Shown here one piece after another: positions 42,410 through 50,556 of a DNA stretch of 64,000 nt (its first letter is position 1; the number at the start of each line of letters is the position of its first letter). Location: the NCBI GenBank assembly GCA_028875725.1, contig JAPPCR010000006.1:1247786-1311785 (forward strand), written 5' to 3'. A program made the position numbers and the translations under genes. Below the pieces are notes generated by a model. The model had not been told where the DNA came from. It did no database searches and saw only the letters and a list, made by a program, of their open reading frames with translations. The stretch is from Acidobacteriota bacterium (GTDB taxonomy: Bacteria > Acidobacteriota > Thermoanaerobaculia > Multivoradales > Multivoraceae).

Positions 42410-44389
42410 TCAGGGTTCCTCTCGGGGCAGCGCGAGCGTGACGAGCTCGGGAGTCGTTCCGCCGCCGCCCATTCCAAACCGGCCGCCGCCGGTGGCGACG
42501 GCGAGGTACTGCCGGCCGCCGTGCTCGTAGCTGATCGGGTTCGAATTGGGAGTGCCGGGCAGCTCGATGCCCCCCAGGTATTCGCCCGTCGCCTTGTCGT
42601 AGACGCTGATCTCGGGCGGTACGTCGGGTTCGTTCGCTTCCGGGTCGCCGGAGTGCTCTCTCGTCGCGGTGACGAACAGCAGCGTGGGGGTGACCAGGGG
42701 CGCCGCGGTGTGAGTGGCGACCCCGAGCCGGCCGAGTTCGAGGTCGGCGATGGCTGGGTGGTTCACCGGACCGACGCCGTGCGGGACCATCCAGAGGTGC
42801 TCGCCGGTGTTCAGATCAATCGCCGTGATTCGCCCGTATGGCGGCTTGACCAGGGGCAGTCCACGGGGTCCCTCGACGGTCCGGTACCAACGATCCGGCA
42901 CGAAGTTCAGGTCGGAGCGGTTCGGATCCGGCCTGGTCAGGGAGACGCTGGCCGAACGTGTATGGGAGACGACGTAGAGGATTCCGGTTCCGGGATCGAC
43001 CGCGGCGCCGGTCCAGTTCGCGCCGCCGCCGTCGGCCGGCAACTGGATCGTCGGCTTTCCCGCCTCCTCGAAGCGCGGCGGCGTATAGAGCGGCACCAGG
43101 TCGTAGTCGGCTGCGATCTCGATCGCCTCGGCGCGGAGTTCGGGAGTCCAGTCGATCAGGTCGTCTTCGGTGATGCCCTGGCGATCGAAGGCGGCCGGCC
43201 GGGTGGGGAAGGGCTGGGTTGGCGCGGCACGCTCGCCCGGCACGTCGCTTGGCGGCACCTCGCGTTCCTCGATCTCCCACACCGGCTTGCCGGTCACACG
43301 GTCGAAGACGAAGGCGAAGGCCTGCTTGGTGACCTGTACCACGCCGCGCACCCGCTCGCCCTCCACCGTCGCCTCGAACAGGTTGGGGGCGGTCGGCGGG
43401 TCGTAATCCCAGAGGCCGTGGTGGACGAACTGGTAGTGCCACTGGCGCTGGCCGGTCTTGCAGTCGACCGCGACAATGCTCTCGGCGTAGAGATTGTCAC
43501 CGAGCCGGTGGCCGCCGTAGAGATCGTTCGTCGGCGTGCCGACCGGCAGGTAGGCGGTTCCCGCCTCCTCGTCGACTGTAATCATGGACCAGACGTTCGT
43601 GTTACCGCTGTAGCGCCACGACTCGTCCTCCCAGGTCTCCACGCCGAGTTCGTCGTTCTGCGGGATGGTGTGGAAGACCCACGCGAGGTCGCCGGTCGGG
43701 ATGTCATACGCGCGCACGAAGCCGGGCGGCGCTTCCTTGTGAGTTGCGAAGTCCGCCACGATGGAGCCCACGATCACGGTGTTGCCGCAGACTGCCGGCG
43801 GCGAACTGTGCGTCGTCAGGCGCTCCATCACCTCGCGACCCAGGTGCGGCGTCATCTCGACCGCGCCGCCGTCGCCGAAGTCGGGGTCCGGGTTGCCGGT
43901 TGCTGCATCGAGTGAGACCAGCCGACGGTCGTGGGTGGGAATCAGTACCCGCTCCCGTTCGCCGTCGGTCCACCAGGCGACTCCGCGGTGGTGGAAGCCG
44001 AGGTTCGCCGGTCGGCCGGCGCGCCAGCTTTCCGGGTCGTAGGCCCAGAGCGTCTCGCCCGTCCCGGCGTCGATCGCGGCGACCTGGCTGAGCGAGGTTG
44101 CGACGAAGATCCGGCCGTCGACCGCGAGTGGAATCGCCTTGAACTGGCCGCGTCGCACGCTGCTCGGGACTTCGGTGTCCGCGGCGATCGAGCGCCAGCG
44201 CCAGACGACCTCGACATCCTGGAAGTTGGAGTGGTCGATCTCCTCGAGCGTCGAGTACTTGCTGTTGCCGGGATCTCCGCCGAAGGCCGGCCAGTCGCCG
44301 GCGGCTCCGGTCTGGGCTGTGAGCGGCGGACTCGCGAGTGGTGCAGCGAGCGCCGCAACGGCCACAGCAAGCCTGGAGAGGGTGCTCAG
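42410..44389 (-). CDS. PQQ-dependent dehydrogenase, membrane glucose-dehydrogenase-like, probable CTG start
   Basis: The 659-residue quinoprotein resembles mGDH/GCD: WPAFGGDPGNSKYSTLEEI, then THDRRLVSLDAATGNPDPDF, then VHHGLWDYDPPTAPNL with catalytic Asp, and ATGGGRFGMGGGGTTPELV. It has no haem motif. A signal peptide (LSRLAVAVAALAAPLASPPLTAQ) appears only if translation starts at CTG 44389, which overlaps the DUF6644 stop as CTGA; the nearest alternative is a GTG at 44365 that truncates the signal. The genes upstream encode two membrane proteins and a cytochrome c', plausible electron acceptors. A sugar or polyol substrate is inferred. Confidence 0.8.
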   Translation of the reverse strand: MSTLSRLAVAVAALAAPLASPPLTAQTGAAGDWPAFGGDPGNSKYSTLEEIDHSNFQDVEVVWRWRSIAADTEVPSSVRRGQFKAIPLAVDGRIFVATSLSQVAAIDAGTGETLWAYDPESWRAGRPANLGFHHRGVAWWTDGERERVLIPTHDRRLVSLDAATGNPDPDFGDGGAVEMTPHLGREVMERLTTHSSPPAVCGNTVIVGSIVADFATHKEAPPGFVRAYDIPTGDLAWVFHTIPQNDELGVETWEDESWRYSGNTNVWSMITVDEEAGTAYLPVGTPTNDLYGGHRLGDNLYAESIVAVDCKTGQRQWHYQFVHHGLWDYDPPTAPNLFEATVEGERVRGVVQVTKQAFAFVFDRVTGKPVWEIEEREVPPSDVPGERAAPTQPFPTRPAAFDRQGITEDDLIDWTPELRAEAIEIAADYDLVPLYTPPRFEEAGKPTIQLPADGGGANWTGAAVDPGTGILYVVSHTRSASVSLTRPDPNRSDLNFVPDRWYRTVEGPRGLPLVKPPYGRITAIDLNTGEHLWMVPHGVGPVNHPAIADLELGRLGVATHTAAPLVTPTLLFVTATREHSGDPEANEPDVPPEISVYDKATGEYLGGIELPGTPNSNPISYEHGGRQYLAVATGGGRFGMGGGGTTPELVTLALPREEP

Positions 44390-44859
44390 GACAGCAGCCC
44401 GATCAGGCGGGCGTAGACCGAAACGCTGGTCCAGATGCCGATCGAGAGGAAGCCGACCACCTTTGGCCAGTGTCCGAGTGTTCCTTCTTCCGCGAGGGCG
44501 ACCCGGCGGCGAATGGTGAAGTTGAAGAGCAGTCCGATGACGATGATCTGCATCTTCCACCAGAAGAAGGGGCTGTAGTACTGCTTGAGCGCCGTGGAGA
44601 GGACCTGGGGCGCGCCGGTCACGAACAGGGCGACGAAGCTCCAGATCATCCAGCGATCCAACTCGCGGGCGAGCTGGTTGAGGGGCGTCTTGATCAGGCC
44701 GCGGCCGAGCAGCCGCATGTCGACGACCAGGACCGCGCCGGCGAACGCCACCAGCGCGACCAGGTGAGCGCACTGAATGATCGGCGACGCCCAGGTCTCC
44801 TCCAGCATCCAGGCACTGAAGGGCAGGCCCTGCATCCACACGAAGAAGGACTGCAACAT
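44386..44859 (-). CDS. DUF6644-like four-helix membrane protein (first paralog)
   Basis: The 157-residue protein has four predicted membrane helices. A His in IIQCAHLVALVAFAGAVLVV is followed by DMRLLGRGL, and another segment reads SPFFWWKMQIIVIGLLFNFTI. The HxxxL...DMRLLG pattern is shared with the gene just upstream, so they are paralogs. I place both in the DUF6644 group from memory. The position with His in the paralog (FWFHYATYK) is Asn here (LLFNFTIRR). A haem- or quinone-related anchor for the adjacent quinoproteins is inferred. The stop overlaps the next gene as CTGA. Confidence 0.65.
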   Translation of the reverse strand: MLQSFFVWMQGLPFSAWMLEETWASPIIQCAHLVALVAFAGAVLVVDMRLLGRGLIKTPLNQLARELDRWMIWSFVALFVTGAPQVLSTALKQYYSPFFWWKMQIIVIGLLFNFTIRRRVALAEEGTLGHWPKVVGFLSIGIWTSVSVYARLIGLLS

Positions 44860-44881
44860 GGGACGATCCTCCGCGGCCTCT

Positions 44882-45406
44882 TCAGGCGCCGATGTTCAGG
44901 TTGTTCCACCAGCCGGGCATCAGGCCGCTGTAGGCCATCATCCGTCCCGTGACGACGACGGCCGCCCACAGGACGAGGGACACGACGCCGGCCAGCCGCG
45001 CGTTCAACGGAATCTCCCGACCCTGGTCCCACGCCTGAACCGACTTGTAGGTCGCGTAGTGGAACCAGAACATGTTGATGCCGGCGACCAGCATCAGCGC
45101 CATCTTGGCCCAGAAGTAGAAGTTGCCGTAGTAGCGCATCGGCTGGCTGTAGAGCAGCAATGCCCCGGTGATCAGGTTGATGCCGTAGCCGGTCAGCGCC
45201 CACGGGAAGAGGCGGGTCGGGATGTTCGATACCGGCACCTTCTTGAGCGTGAACCCGATCAGGCGCATGTCCCAGTACGCGATCAACCCGGCGAACAGGC
45301 ACATGCTGACGACGTGGATCGTCAGCATGGTCGGGTAGGCGTTCAGCGACTCCCGCAGCGCGATGCTGCTTGGAAGCGCGTCGACCCACTCGAAGAGGCT
45401 ACGCAT
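44882..45406 (-). CDS. DUF6644-like four-helix membrane protein (second paralog)
   Basis: The 174-residue protein has four membrane helices. Two intramembrane His residues lie in LTIHVVSMCLFAG and NMFWFHYATYK, and a DMRLIGFTL motif is shared with the paralog downstream. Two buried His in a small four-helix protein could bind a b-type haem, but this is inference. ATG 45406 starts in a GGGTCAG-poor context; the preceding region is purine-rich (GGGGAGCGACG). Spacing to the next gene is 22 bases, consistent with one operon. Confidence 0.65.
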   Translation of the reverse strand: MRSLFEWVDALPSSIALRESLNAYPTMLTIHVVSMCLFAGLIAYWDMRLIGFTLKKVPVSNIPTRLFPWALTGYGINLITGALLLYSQPMRYYGNFYFWAKMALMLVAGINMFWFHYATYKSVQAWDQGREIPLNARLAGVVSLVLWAAVVVTGRMMAYSGLMPGWWNNLNIGA

Positions 45407-45453
45407 GGAGGGTCAGTGCGTGGCTCGGGAGGCGGAGGTGCGTCGCCGGGGAG

Positions 45454-45990
45454 CTACTTGCAGCGGGACGATTCCGGGTAGCGGCGATAGATCGCGTGGC
45501 AATCCTCGCAGGCCCCGGCGAGATCGTTCGTCAGGTCGCTCACCGTGTCGCGATCCTCTTCGTGCGCTGCGGCGTAGATCTTCTTCGCGACCTCGGTCAA
45601 CTGCTTCGCGTACTTCTGGTAGTCCTCGTTGCCCACAGGGGCCGGCGTGCCGTTCTGGCACATGCGGTCCGGGTTCATGATCAGCGGTTCGATCTCGGCG
45701 AGCGCCAGGGCCGCCTGCTGGGGGACCTGCCAGCCGGTGTAGATGCCGGAGAAGAGGGAGGATACGGAGCCGTCGCCTTCTTCGGCCGGGTCTGGCGGGC
45801 TCCCCGGGTCCGTCATCTGGACATCGAACAGGAAGTTGGAGTTCGGGAAGAGGATGGCGCGCATCAGTTCGGCCAGGTTGCCGACCGGTTCCTCGTGCTC
45901 GGAGGCGGCAGCGGGCGACACGGCGATCGCTGTGCAGGCCGCGAGGACAACGGCGGCCGTCAGCATCGCCGCCAGGTTCTTCGAACGCAT
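45454..45990 (-). CDS. Cytochrome c'-like exported haem protein
   Basis: The 178-residue protein has a signal peptide (AAMLTAAVVLAACTAIAV). Helical content is high, and the haem motif CEDCH sits near the C-terminus (Cys161, Cys164, His165, followed by AIYRRY). A C-terminal CxxCH in a four-helix bundle is the hallmark of cytochromes c' and related class II cytochromes. It could carry electrons from the neighbouring quinoproteins or bind NO. Its AAC in the signal could instead direct lipidation (VVLAAC). GGAGAT precedes ATG 45990. It lies 47 bases ahead of the DUF6644 pair. Confidence 0.75.
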   Translation of the reverse strand: MRSKNLAAMLTAAVVLAACTAIAVSPAAASEHEEPVGNLAELMRAILFPNSNFLFDVQMTDPGSPPDPAEEGDGSVSSLFSGIYTGWQVPQQAALALAEIEPLIMNPDRMCQNGTPAPVGNEDYQKYAKQLTEVAKKIYAAAHEEDRDTVSDLTNDLAGACEDCHAIYRRYPESSRCK

Positions 45991-46061
45991 ATCCGGGATC
46001 TCCTTCACCTCAGGGGAGTCGGTCGTGGTAGCTGCGGTGGTTTGAGCCGCGCGAGTGTAGC

Positions 46062-46562
46062 TCAGTCGTCCGAGTCCTCGTTCGCCGCGGCCTGGCCGAG
46101 TTCGAACGTCGTCGTCGAGGCGATCAGCCACTGCATATCGAGCCCCGCGGTGCGGTGGACCGAGTACTCGGCGACGCGCGGGTCGCCGATGATGCGCAGG
46201 AACTCGGCCCGCGAGGGGTACTCCATCAGGGCGATCGCGTGGAAGTACTCGTCCGTGTCGCCGATCACCATCGAGTCGACCCGGCCGGACCAGATCAGAC
46301 GGGCGCCCTGCGAGGTGACCCACTGGACCATCTGGGCGCCGTACCTGCCGTAGGCCTGTTCGCCCGTGAGGCCCTCGTCGGGGGCGTCGGCCTCCTTCTT
46401 GAACCGCAGCAGGTTGACCATGACGACCGGGCCCTCGGCCGGTCCCTCCAGGAGTTCCTCGATCTGTTCGGGTTCGGGTGCGATCTGGGCCATGGCGCCT
46501 CCAGCGGCCAGCAAGGCCACGGTGAAGATGATGAAGGTTGCGGCGGAAAGGGGTCGGATCAT
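46062..46562 (-). CDS. Exported DUF1330 protein
   Basis: The 166-residue protein has a signal peptide (AATFIIFTVALLAAGGAMA) and a ferredoxin-like DUF1330 domain: PVVMVNLLRFKKEADAP, then YGRYGAQMVQWVTSQGARLI, then YPSRAEFLRIIGDPRV. DUF1330 proteins belong to the dimeric alpha/beta barrel group; their function is mostly unknown. ATG 46562 is chosen because AAGGAG lies five bases upstream, excluding the GTG at 46577. It lies between the cytochrome and DUF418 genes on the same strand. Confidence 0.8.
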   Translation of the reverse strand: MIRPLSAATFIIFTVALLAAGGAMAQIAPEPEQIEELLEGPAEGPVVMVNLLRFKKEADAPDEGLTGEQAYGRYGAQMVQWVTSQGARLIWSGRVDSMVIGDTDEYFHAIALMEYPSRAEFLRIIGDPRVAEYSVHRTAGLDMQWLIASTTTFELGQAAANEDSDD

Positions 46563-46596
46563 GGCAGCTCCTTGCACGTGGAACGTCAGGCGGCTC

Positions 46597-47853
46597 TCAG
46601 CGGGCCGCCATGGGTTGAAACTTCATGTAGGTGAGCGAACGCCACAGCCACTCGAGCGGACCGAAACGGAAGCGCGCGAGCCACCAGGGCGACCAGAGCA
46701 GTTGCAGGATCCAGATCGCGACGACGATCGCGATCTGGCCCAGACGGTCGACGCGCTCGTAGAGGCCGAGGCCGTGGCCGTAGAAGATGAGCGTGCAGAT
46801 GACGCTCTGGCTGATGTAGTTCGTGAAGGCCATCCGTCCCGCCGCCGTCAGCCGCCGCTGGAGGCCAGGCAGCCAGCCCCGCTGCACCGCCAGCATGACC
46901 AGGCCGACGTAGCCGAGGAAGACGCCGAGCGAGCCGATGTAGTTGAACGTCTGCCCCTGGAACTGCGAGTGCTCGAAGGCGAAGTCGTGGTGCGTGTTGT
47001 AGACGACGCCGGCAATGACGATCGGCATTCCGAGCCCGAGTCCTGCGAACGCCATTCGCCGGTAGAACCCGGATGATCGTTTCGCGGACAGCACGCCGAG
47101 CTTGTAGAGCCCCATGCCGACCAGCATCAACCCGCCGCTGCGCCAGAGGAACACGATGAGGAAGACGAACGTCTCCAGGCTCAGAGCAGCGCCGATGCGT
47201 AGAGGCAGTTGCGTGAGCCAGCCCGATCGGTAAGTCGCGATCTCGGCCTCCGCCTCCGCCGCCGCCGGCGCCCAGCCCGGCCTCATTGCCTCGACTGCTT
47301 CGGGAGGCCAGTACTGCATCGACCACGCAGAGAACAGGAAGATGAGCGGCGTGACGGCGGTCATGGCGAAGCCCGCGATCAGTAGCTTCTTCGGCTTCAG
47401 GTTGCGCAGGCTGTACAGGATGAAGCCGCACAACGCGTACGGCACCAGGATGTCGCCGTACCAGATGAGGTGGGCGTGGGCCAGGCCGAGCACCAGTAGC
47501 CAGAACTGGCGCCGGTAGTGGACGCCGGTAGCCGACGCGTTGCGGGCGGCGGCTCGCTCGGCCATCAGCGCCATGCCGGCGCCGAACAGCGTCGAGAAGA
47601 TCGACATGAACTTCGTGTCGAAGAACACGTGGGACAGGAGCCAGACGGCGAAACCGACTCCCGCGCCCTTCTCGTTCGCCATGGGATTGAAGTACGCCGC
47701 CGTGATCATCGAGTAGCTCTGCACGTTCATCACCAGGATGCCGAGCACGGCGAAACCGCGCAGAACGTCGAGCGCCGCGATGCGTTCGCCGGCGCGGACG
47801 GGCGCCGCTTTGGGCGTGGGGGCGGTTTCGGCGAGTGAGTCGGTGGTCGTCAC
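46597..47853 (-). CDS. DUF418 integral membrane protein
   Basis: The 418-residue protein has eight to ten hydrophobic segments and the DUF418 (YeiB-like) signature: RIAALDVLRGFAVLGILVMN at the start, then FFDTKFMSIFSTLFGAGM, and at the end FTNYISQSVICTLIFYGHG and WLARFRFGPLEWLWRSLTY. The family relates to acyltransferase-3-like membrane proteins; the substrate is unknown. It starts at GTG 47853. Gaps of 34 and 15 bases to its neighbours suggest one transcription unit. Confidence 0.85.
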   Translation of the reverse strand: MTTTDSLAETAPTPKAAPVRAGERIAALDVLRGFAVLGILVMNVQSYSMITAAYFNPMANEKGAGVGFAVWLLSHVFFDTKFMSIFSTLFGAGMALMAERAAARNASATGVHYRRQFWLLVLGLAHAHLIWYGDILVPYALCGFILYSLRNLKPKKLLIAGFAMTAVTPLIFLFSAWSMQYWPPEAVEAMRPGWAPAAAEAEAEIATYRSGWLTQLPLRIGAALSLETFVFLIVFLWRSGGLMLVGMGLYKLGVLSAKRSSGFYRRMAFAGLGLGMPIVIAGVVYNTHHDFAFEHSQFQGQTFNYIGSLGVFLGYVGLVMLAVQRGWLPGLQRRLTAAGRMAFTNYISQSVICTLIFYGHGLGLYERVDRLGQIAIVVAIWILQLLWSPWWLARFRFGPLEWLWRSLTYMKFQPMAAR

Positions 47854-47868
47854 GGGCTTGCTGCTGCG

Positions 47869-48774
47869 TCAGCCGGCGAGAAAGGCGCGCGCCACGGCGA
47901 CGAACTCGTCGAGCTGGTCGTGATGGACCCAGTGGCCGGCGCCTTCGAAGTTGCGTAGCTCAGCGTTCTGGAACGCGTCGATGCGGCCGTCCTCGACCGG
48001 GTCGCTGGCCCAGCTCTCCGTGCCCCGCACCAGCAGGGTGGGGCAGGTGATCCGGCCCCAGATGCTCCGGAGTTCCTCTTCGTCGTAGCGGTAGGGCGGG
48101 AAGGAGCGGACGTAGTTGTCGAACTTCCAGGTGTACGTGCCGTCCTCGTTGCGCGCCATGCCGTTGACGGTGAGGTGGCGGGCCTGCTCGGGGCTGAGGA
48201 AGCTGTTCACCTCCTGCATCCGCTCGGCCGCGGCGTCGAGTGAGGGGTAGCGCCGCGGCTGCCGCCCCGCGAGCTTCTGCATGTTGCCGACCCAGCCTCG
48301 CATGCGCTCGTCGACCGCTGCGTTGACCCGATCGCTGAGGACGCGGGGAGGCGGCCCCATGCCTTCGATCGCCACCAGCTTGTGAACGTTCCCGGGATAG
48401 AAGCCGGTGTAGTGAAGAGCGATGTTCGCGCCCAGCGAGTGGGCGACGATGCGGACCGGGAAGCGGTCGAGCGCTTCCAGCAGTTGGGCGATATCGAGGA
48501 CGAAGTCCGTGATGGCGTACATGCCGCCGATCGCCCACTCGCTGTCGCCGTGGCCGCGCAGGTCCGGCGCCACGATGTGGTAGTCGCCGCGGAGCGCGTT
48601 CGCCACCCAGTCCCAGTTGTGCGCGTGGTCCCGGCCGCCGTGGATCAGCACCAGGGGCGGCTTGTCGTCGTTGCCCCAGCTCAGGTAGTGGAGCCGCAGC
48701 CGTTGCGAGATGTAGAACTGGGACGACGGTCCGACGATGTCCCGGAAGGGACTGTCGCTGAAGGCGCTGCTCAC
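47869..48774 (-). CDS. Alpha/beta hydrolase
   Basis: The 301-residue protein has the alpha/beta hydrolase fold: LVLIHGGRDHAHNWDW, then APDLRGHGDSEW, the nucleophile elbow VAHSLGANIA with Ser, and the catalytic His in EGAGHWVHHDQ. No signal peptide is seen, so it is cytosolic. It resembles the haloperoxidase/BphD-type ring-cleavage or esterase enzymes; the substrate is unknown. It starts at GTG 48774 inside a GTGA overlap with the gene upstream. Confidence 0.85.
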   Translation of the reverse strand: MSSAFSDSPFRDIVGPSSQFYISQRLRLHYLSWGNDDKPPLVLIHGGRDHAHNWDWVANALRGDYHIVAPDLRGHGDSEWAIGGMYAITDFVLDIAQLLEALDRFPVRIVAHSLGANIALHYTGFYPGNVHKLVAIEGMGPPPRVLSDRVNAAVDERMRGWVGNMQKLAGRQPRRYPSLDAAAERMQEVNSFLSPEQARHLTVNGMARNEDGTYTWKFDNYVRSFPPYRYDEEELRSIWGRITCPTLLVRGTESWASDPVEDGRIDAFQNAELRNFEGAGHWVHHDQLDEFVAVARAFLAG

Positions 48775-49382
48775 CGGTTGGCGTCGGGTCTTGGAGGGTT
48801 GATCATGATGTGCGCTCCCGCGGTGCCGGGGGCCATCAGCCAGGGCGCGCCGGGAACCGGGCGGGTCGTCAGACCGGTCGATTCGGGCGTTGCGTAGGGG
48901 GTGTAGATCACCCAGCGCAGGTAGGCATCGTTCACCTCGCCGGTCGCGGCGTCGAAGCCGCTGCCGTGGAGTACGTACATGGTGCGCGGCTCCCGCGGCA
49001 TCGACAGCTTGCCTTCGGCGATCTCCCGTTCACGCATGTCGATTCGTTCCTGGCCTTCGATGCCTTGGGCGAGCAGTTCGCGGCCGCGGGCCATGAAGGG
49101 CTCCAGCGACTCGTGGTAGCAGGCCACGCTCCATTGGGGAACACCCGGCCTCGCGGCGAGGCAGACCAGGTCGTTGCTGCCGGCGCGGAGCTCGACGACC
49201 TTGCCTTCGTCGGTCCAACCAAGGACGCGCGCTCCGCCCCGCCGGTCGTCGGGGGCGGCCTGAATCGCGGCGGCAAGCTGGGCTGCGGCGTCGGCCGGCT
49301 CCGAAGCCGCGGAAGGGACCGCGAATCCGGCAAGTGTCAGAGCACCCATGGTTGCTGCGAGGGTCGTCATCCTGGTCTGCAC
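48771..49382 (-). CDS. Small exported protein of unknown function
   Basis: The 203-residue protein has a signal peptide (LAATMGALTLAGFAVPSAA). The mature protein has QAAPDDRRGGARVLGWTDEG, then a VELRAGSNDLVCLAARPG block with two Cys, and ends in TRPVPGAPWLMAPGTAGAHIM. The pattern '...DW.G......G.N.W.C.P..P' is shared with a set of uncharacterised exported proteins. I cannot assign a function. AGGAGG lies six bases before GTG 49382. It heads the nine-gene minus-strand run that ends in the quinoproteins, with a coupled GTGA end. Confidence 0.6.
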   Translation of the reverse strand: MQTRMTTLAATMGALTLAGFAVPSAASEPADAAAQLAAAIQAAPDDRRGGARVLGWTDEGKVVELRAGSNDLVCLAARPGVPQWSVACYHESLEPFMARGRELLAQGIEGQERIDMREREIAEGKLSMPREPRTMYVLHGSGFDAATGEVNDAYLRWVIYTPYATPESTGLTTRPVPGAPWLMAPGTAGAHIMINPPRPDANR

Positions 49383-49527
49383 CGCGTACCTCCTGTTGCG
49401 CCTGTCGTGTGCCGGCAGGGCGAACGACAGCGTATCGCGTGGGGTCCGCTATCCTGCGCCGTCTCCAAGGTCCAATCGAGAGAAGAACCGCGCGGCCCGC
49501 CGGGCCGGATTCACAGGAGCCATCGCG

Positions 49528-50262
49528 ATGATCGATCTGCACTACTGGCCTACGCCGAACGGCAAGAAGGTCACGATCCTGCTCGAGGAGTGCGGCTTGC
49601 CCTACCGCATCGTGCCCTGCCGGATCGGCTTCGGCGACCAGTTCAAGGAGGACTTCCTCGCGATCTCGCCGAACAACCGGATGCCGGCGATGGTTGACCA
49701 CGAACCGTCAGACGGCGGCGAGCCGGTCGCGCTGTTCGAATCAGGCGCGATCATGATGTACATCGCGGAGAAGGCGGGCCAGTTCTACCCTCAGAGCCTG
49801 CGTGCTCGCCACGAGGTGAATCAGTGGCTCATCTGGCAGATGGCGAACCAGGGGCCGAAGTCGGGCGAATGCGGCCACTTCCGCCGCCTGCGCGACACGG
49901 AGGGCGACCAGAGCTACGCCGTCCGCCGCTTCACCGACGAGGTGAACCGCCTCTACGGCGTGATGAACAACCGCCTCTACGACCGCCGGTACCTGATCGG
50001 CGACGAGTACACGATCGCCGACATGATCTGCTACCCGTGGACGATTCGCTGGAAGGACCAGCAGCAGGACATCGAGGAGTTTCCCTACTTCAAGCGCTGG
50101 TTCGAGGAAGTCGGCGCCCGTCCGGCGGTCCAGCGCGGCATGGACGTCTCAAGCGGCGAGGCGATCGACTACGCGAACCTCTCCGACGAAGAACGCGACC
50201 GCCTGAAGAAGCTGCTCTACAACCAGCGCGCCCGGCCGGCGCCCGAGGGCGGCCTGCTGTAG
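49528..50262 (+). CDS. Glutathione S-transferase, YfcG/Nu-class disulfide reductase type
   Basis: The 244-residue protein has an N-terminal thioredoxin-like domain (MIDLHYWPTPNGKKVTILLEE, then ISPNNRMPAMVDH, then FESGAIMMYIAEKAG) and an all-helical C-terminal domain (LIGDEYTIADMICYPW). The PTPNG, SPNN and FESGAI motifs match E. coli YfcG/YghU, which reduce disulfides with two bound glutathiones. The start is ATG 49528 with AGGAGC. The gene is divergent from the minus-strand run. An 18-base hairpin follows the stop. Confidence 0.88.
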   Translation: MIDLHYWPTPNGKKVTILLEECGLPYRIVPCRIGFGDQFKEDFLAISPNNRMPAMVDHEPSDGGEPVALFESGAIMMYIAEKAGQFYPQSLRARHEVNQWLIWQMANQGPKSGECGHFRRLRDTEGDQSYAVRRFTDEVNRLYGVMNNRLYDRRYLIGDEYTIADMICYPWTIRWKDQQQDIEEFPYFKRWFEEVGARPAVQRGMDVSSGEAIDYANLSDEERDRLKKLLYNQRARPAPEGGLL

Positions 50263-50264
50263 CG

Positions 50265-50283
50265 GGGTGCGTCGGACGCACCC
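50265..50283 (+). terminator. Hairpin after the GST gene
   Basis: GGGTGCGT-CGG-ACGCACCC forms an 8-bp stem starting three bases after the GST stop. There is no U-tract, so it may be a weak terminator or part of the adjacent element. Confidence 0.45.
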
Positions 50284-50286
50284 GCT

Positions 50287-50473
50287 CGCGACGGGGCCGC
50301 CCGCGACCGAGACGAAGGAGAGGGTCGCAGGGGACGCTCACCCCGGCTTGGGGGATGTGAGGGTGGGGGTTCGCTTCGGTCGACTGCACTCCGCTATTGC
50401 GGTGGTTGATTGCAGGTCATCGGCAGTCGCTTGTCTCCAGCCCCCTGCGACCCTCTCCTTCGTCCCCGTCGCG
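50287..50473 (+). repeat. Long inverted-repeat element 1 (conserved-loop hairpin)
   Basis: A perfect 23-bp arm at 50311-50333 pairs with 50442-50464. An outer 10-bp arm (50287-50296 with 50464-50473) follows beyond a 14-base bulge on the left side only. The 108-base loop holds GACTGC (50382), CACTCC (50387), GGTTGAT (50404) and GTCGCT (50426). The same four motifs occur in this order in element 2 at 54086-54261. It lies in the 294-base gap between the convergent GST and sulfotransferase genes; no ORF there is credible. It may act as a bidirectional terminator, a structured RNA or a non-autonomous element. Confidence 0.7.
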
Positions 50474-50507
50474 GGCTGGAAGTTGCGTGTTGAGCGCTGG
50501 GCTCCGG

Positions 50508-50534
50508 ACTGGGTGCGCCGGCGTCCTCGCCGGC
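50508..50534 (-). repeat. Short palindromic repeat, copy C
   Basis: Read on the minus strand this is identical over all 27 bases to copy B at 13152-13178, 37 kb away. It sits between inverted-repeat element 1 and the end of the sulfotransferase gene. Confidence 0.8.
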
Positions 50535-50556
50535 CTCTTGAAGATCGCGCGAGGCG

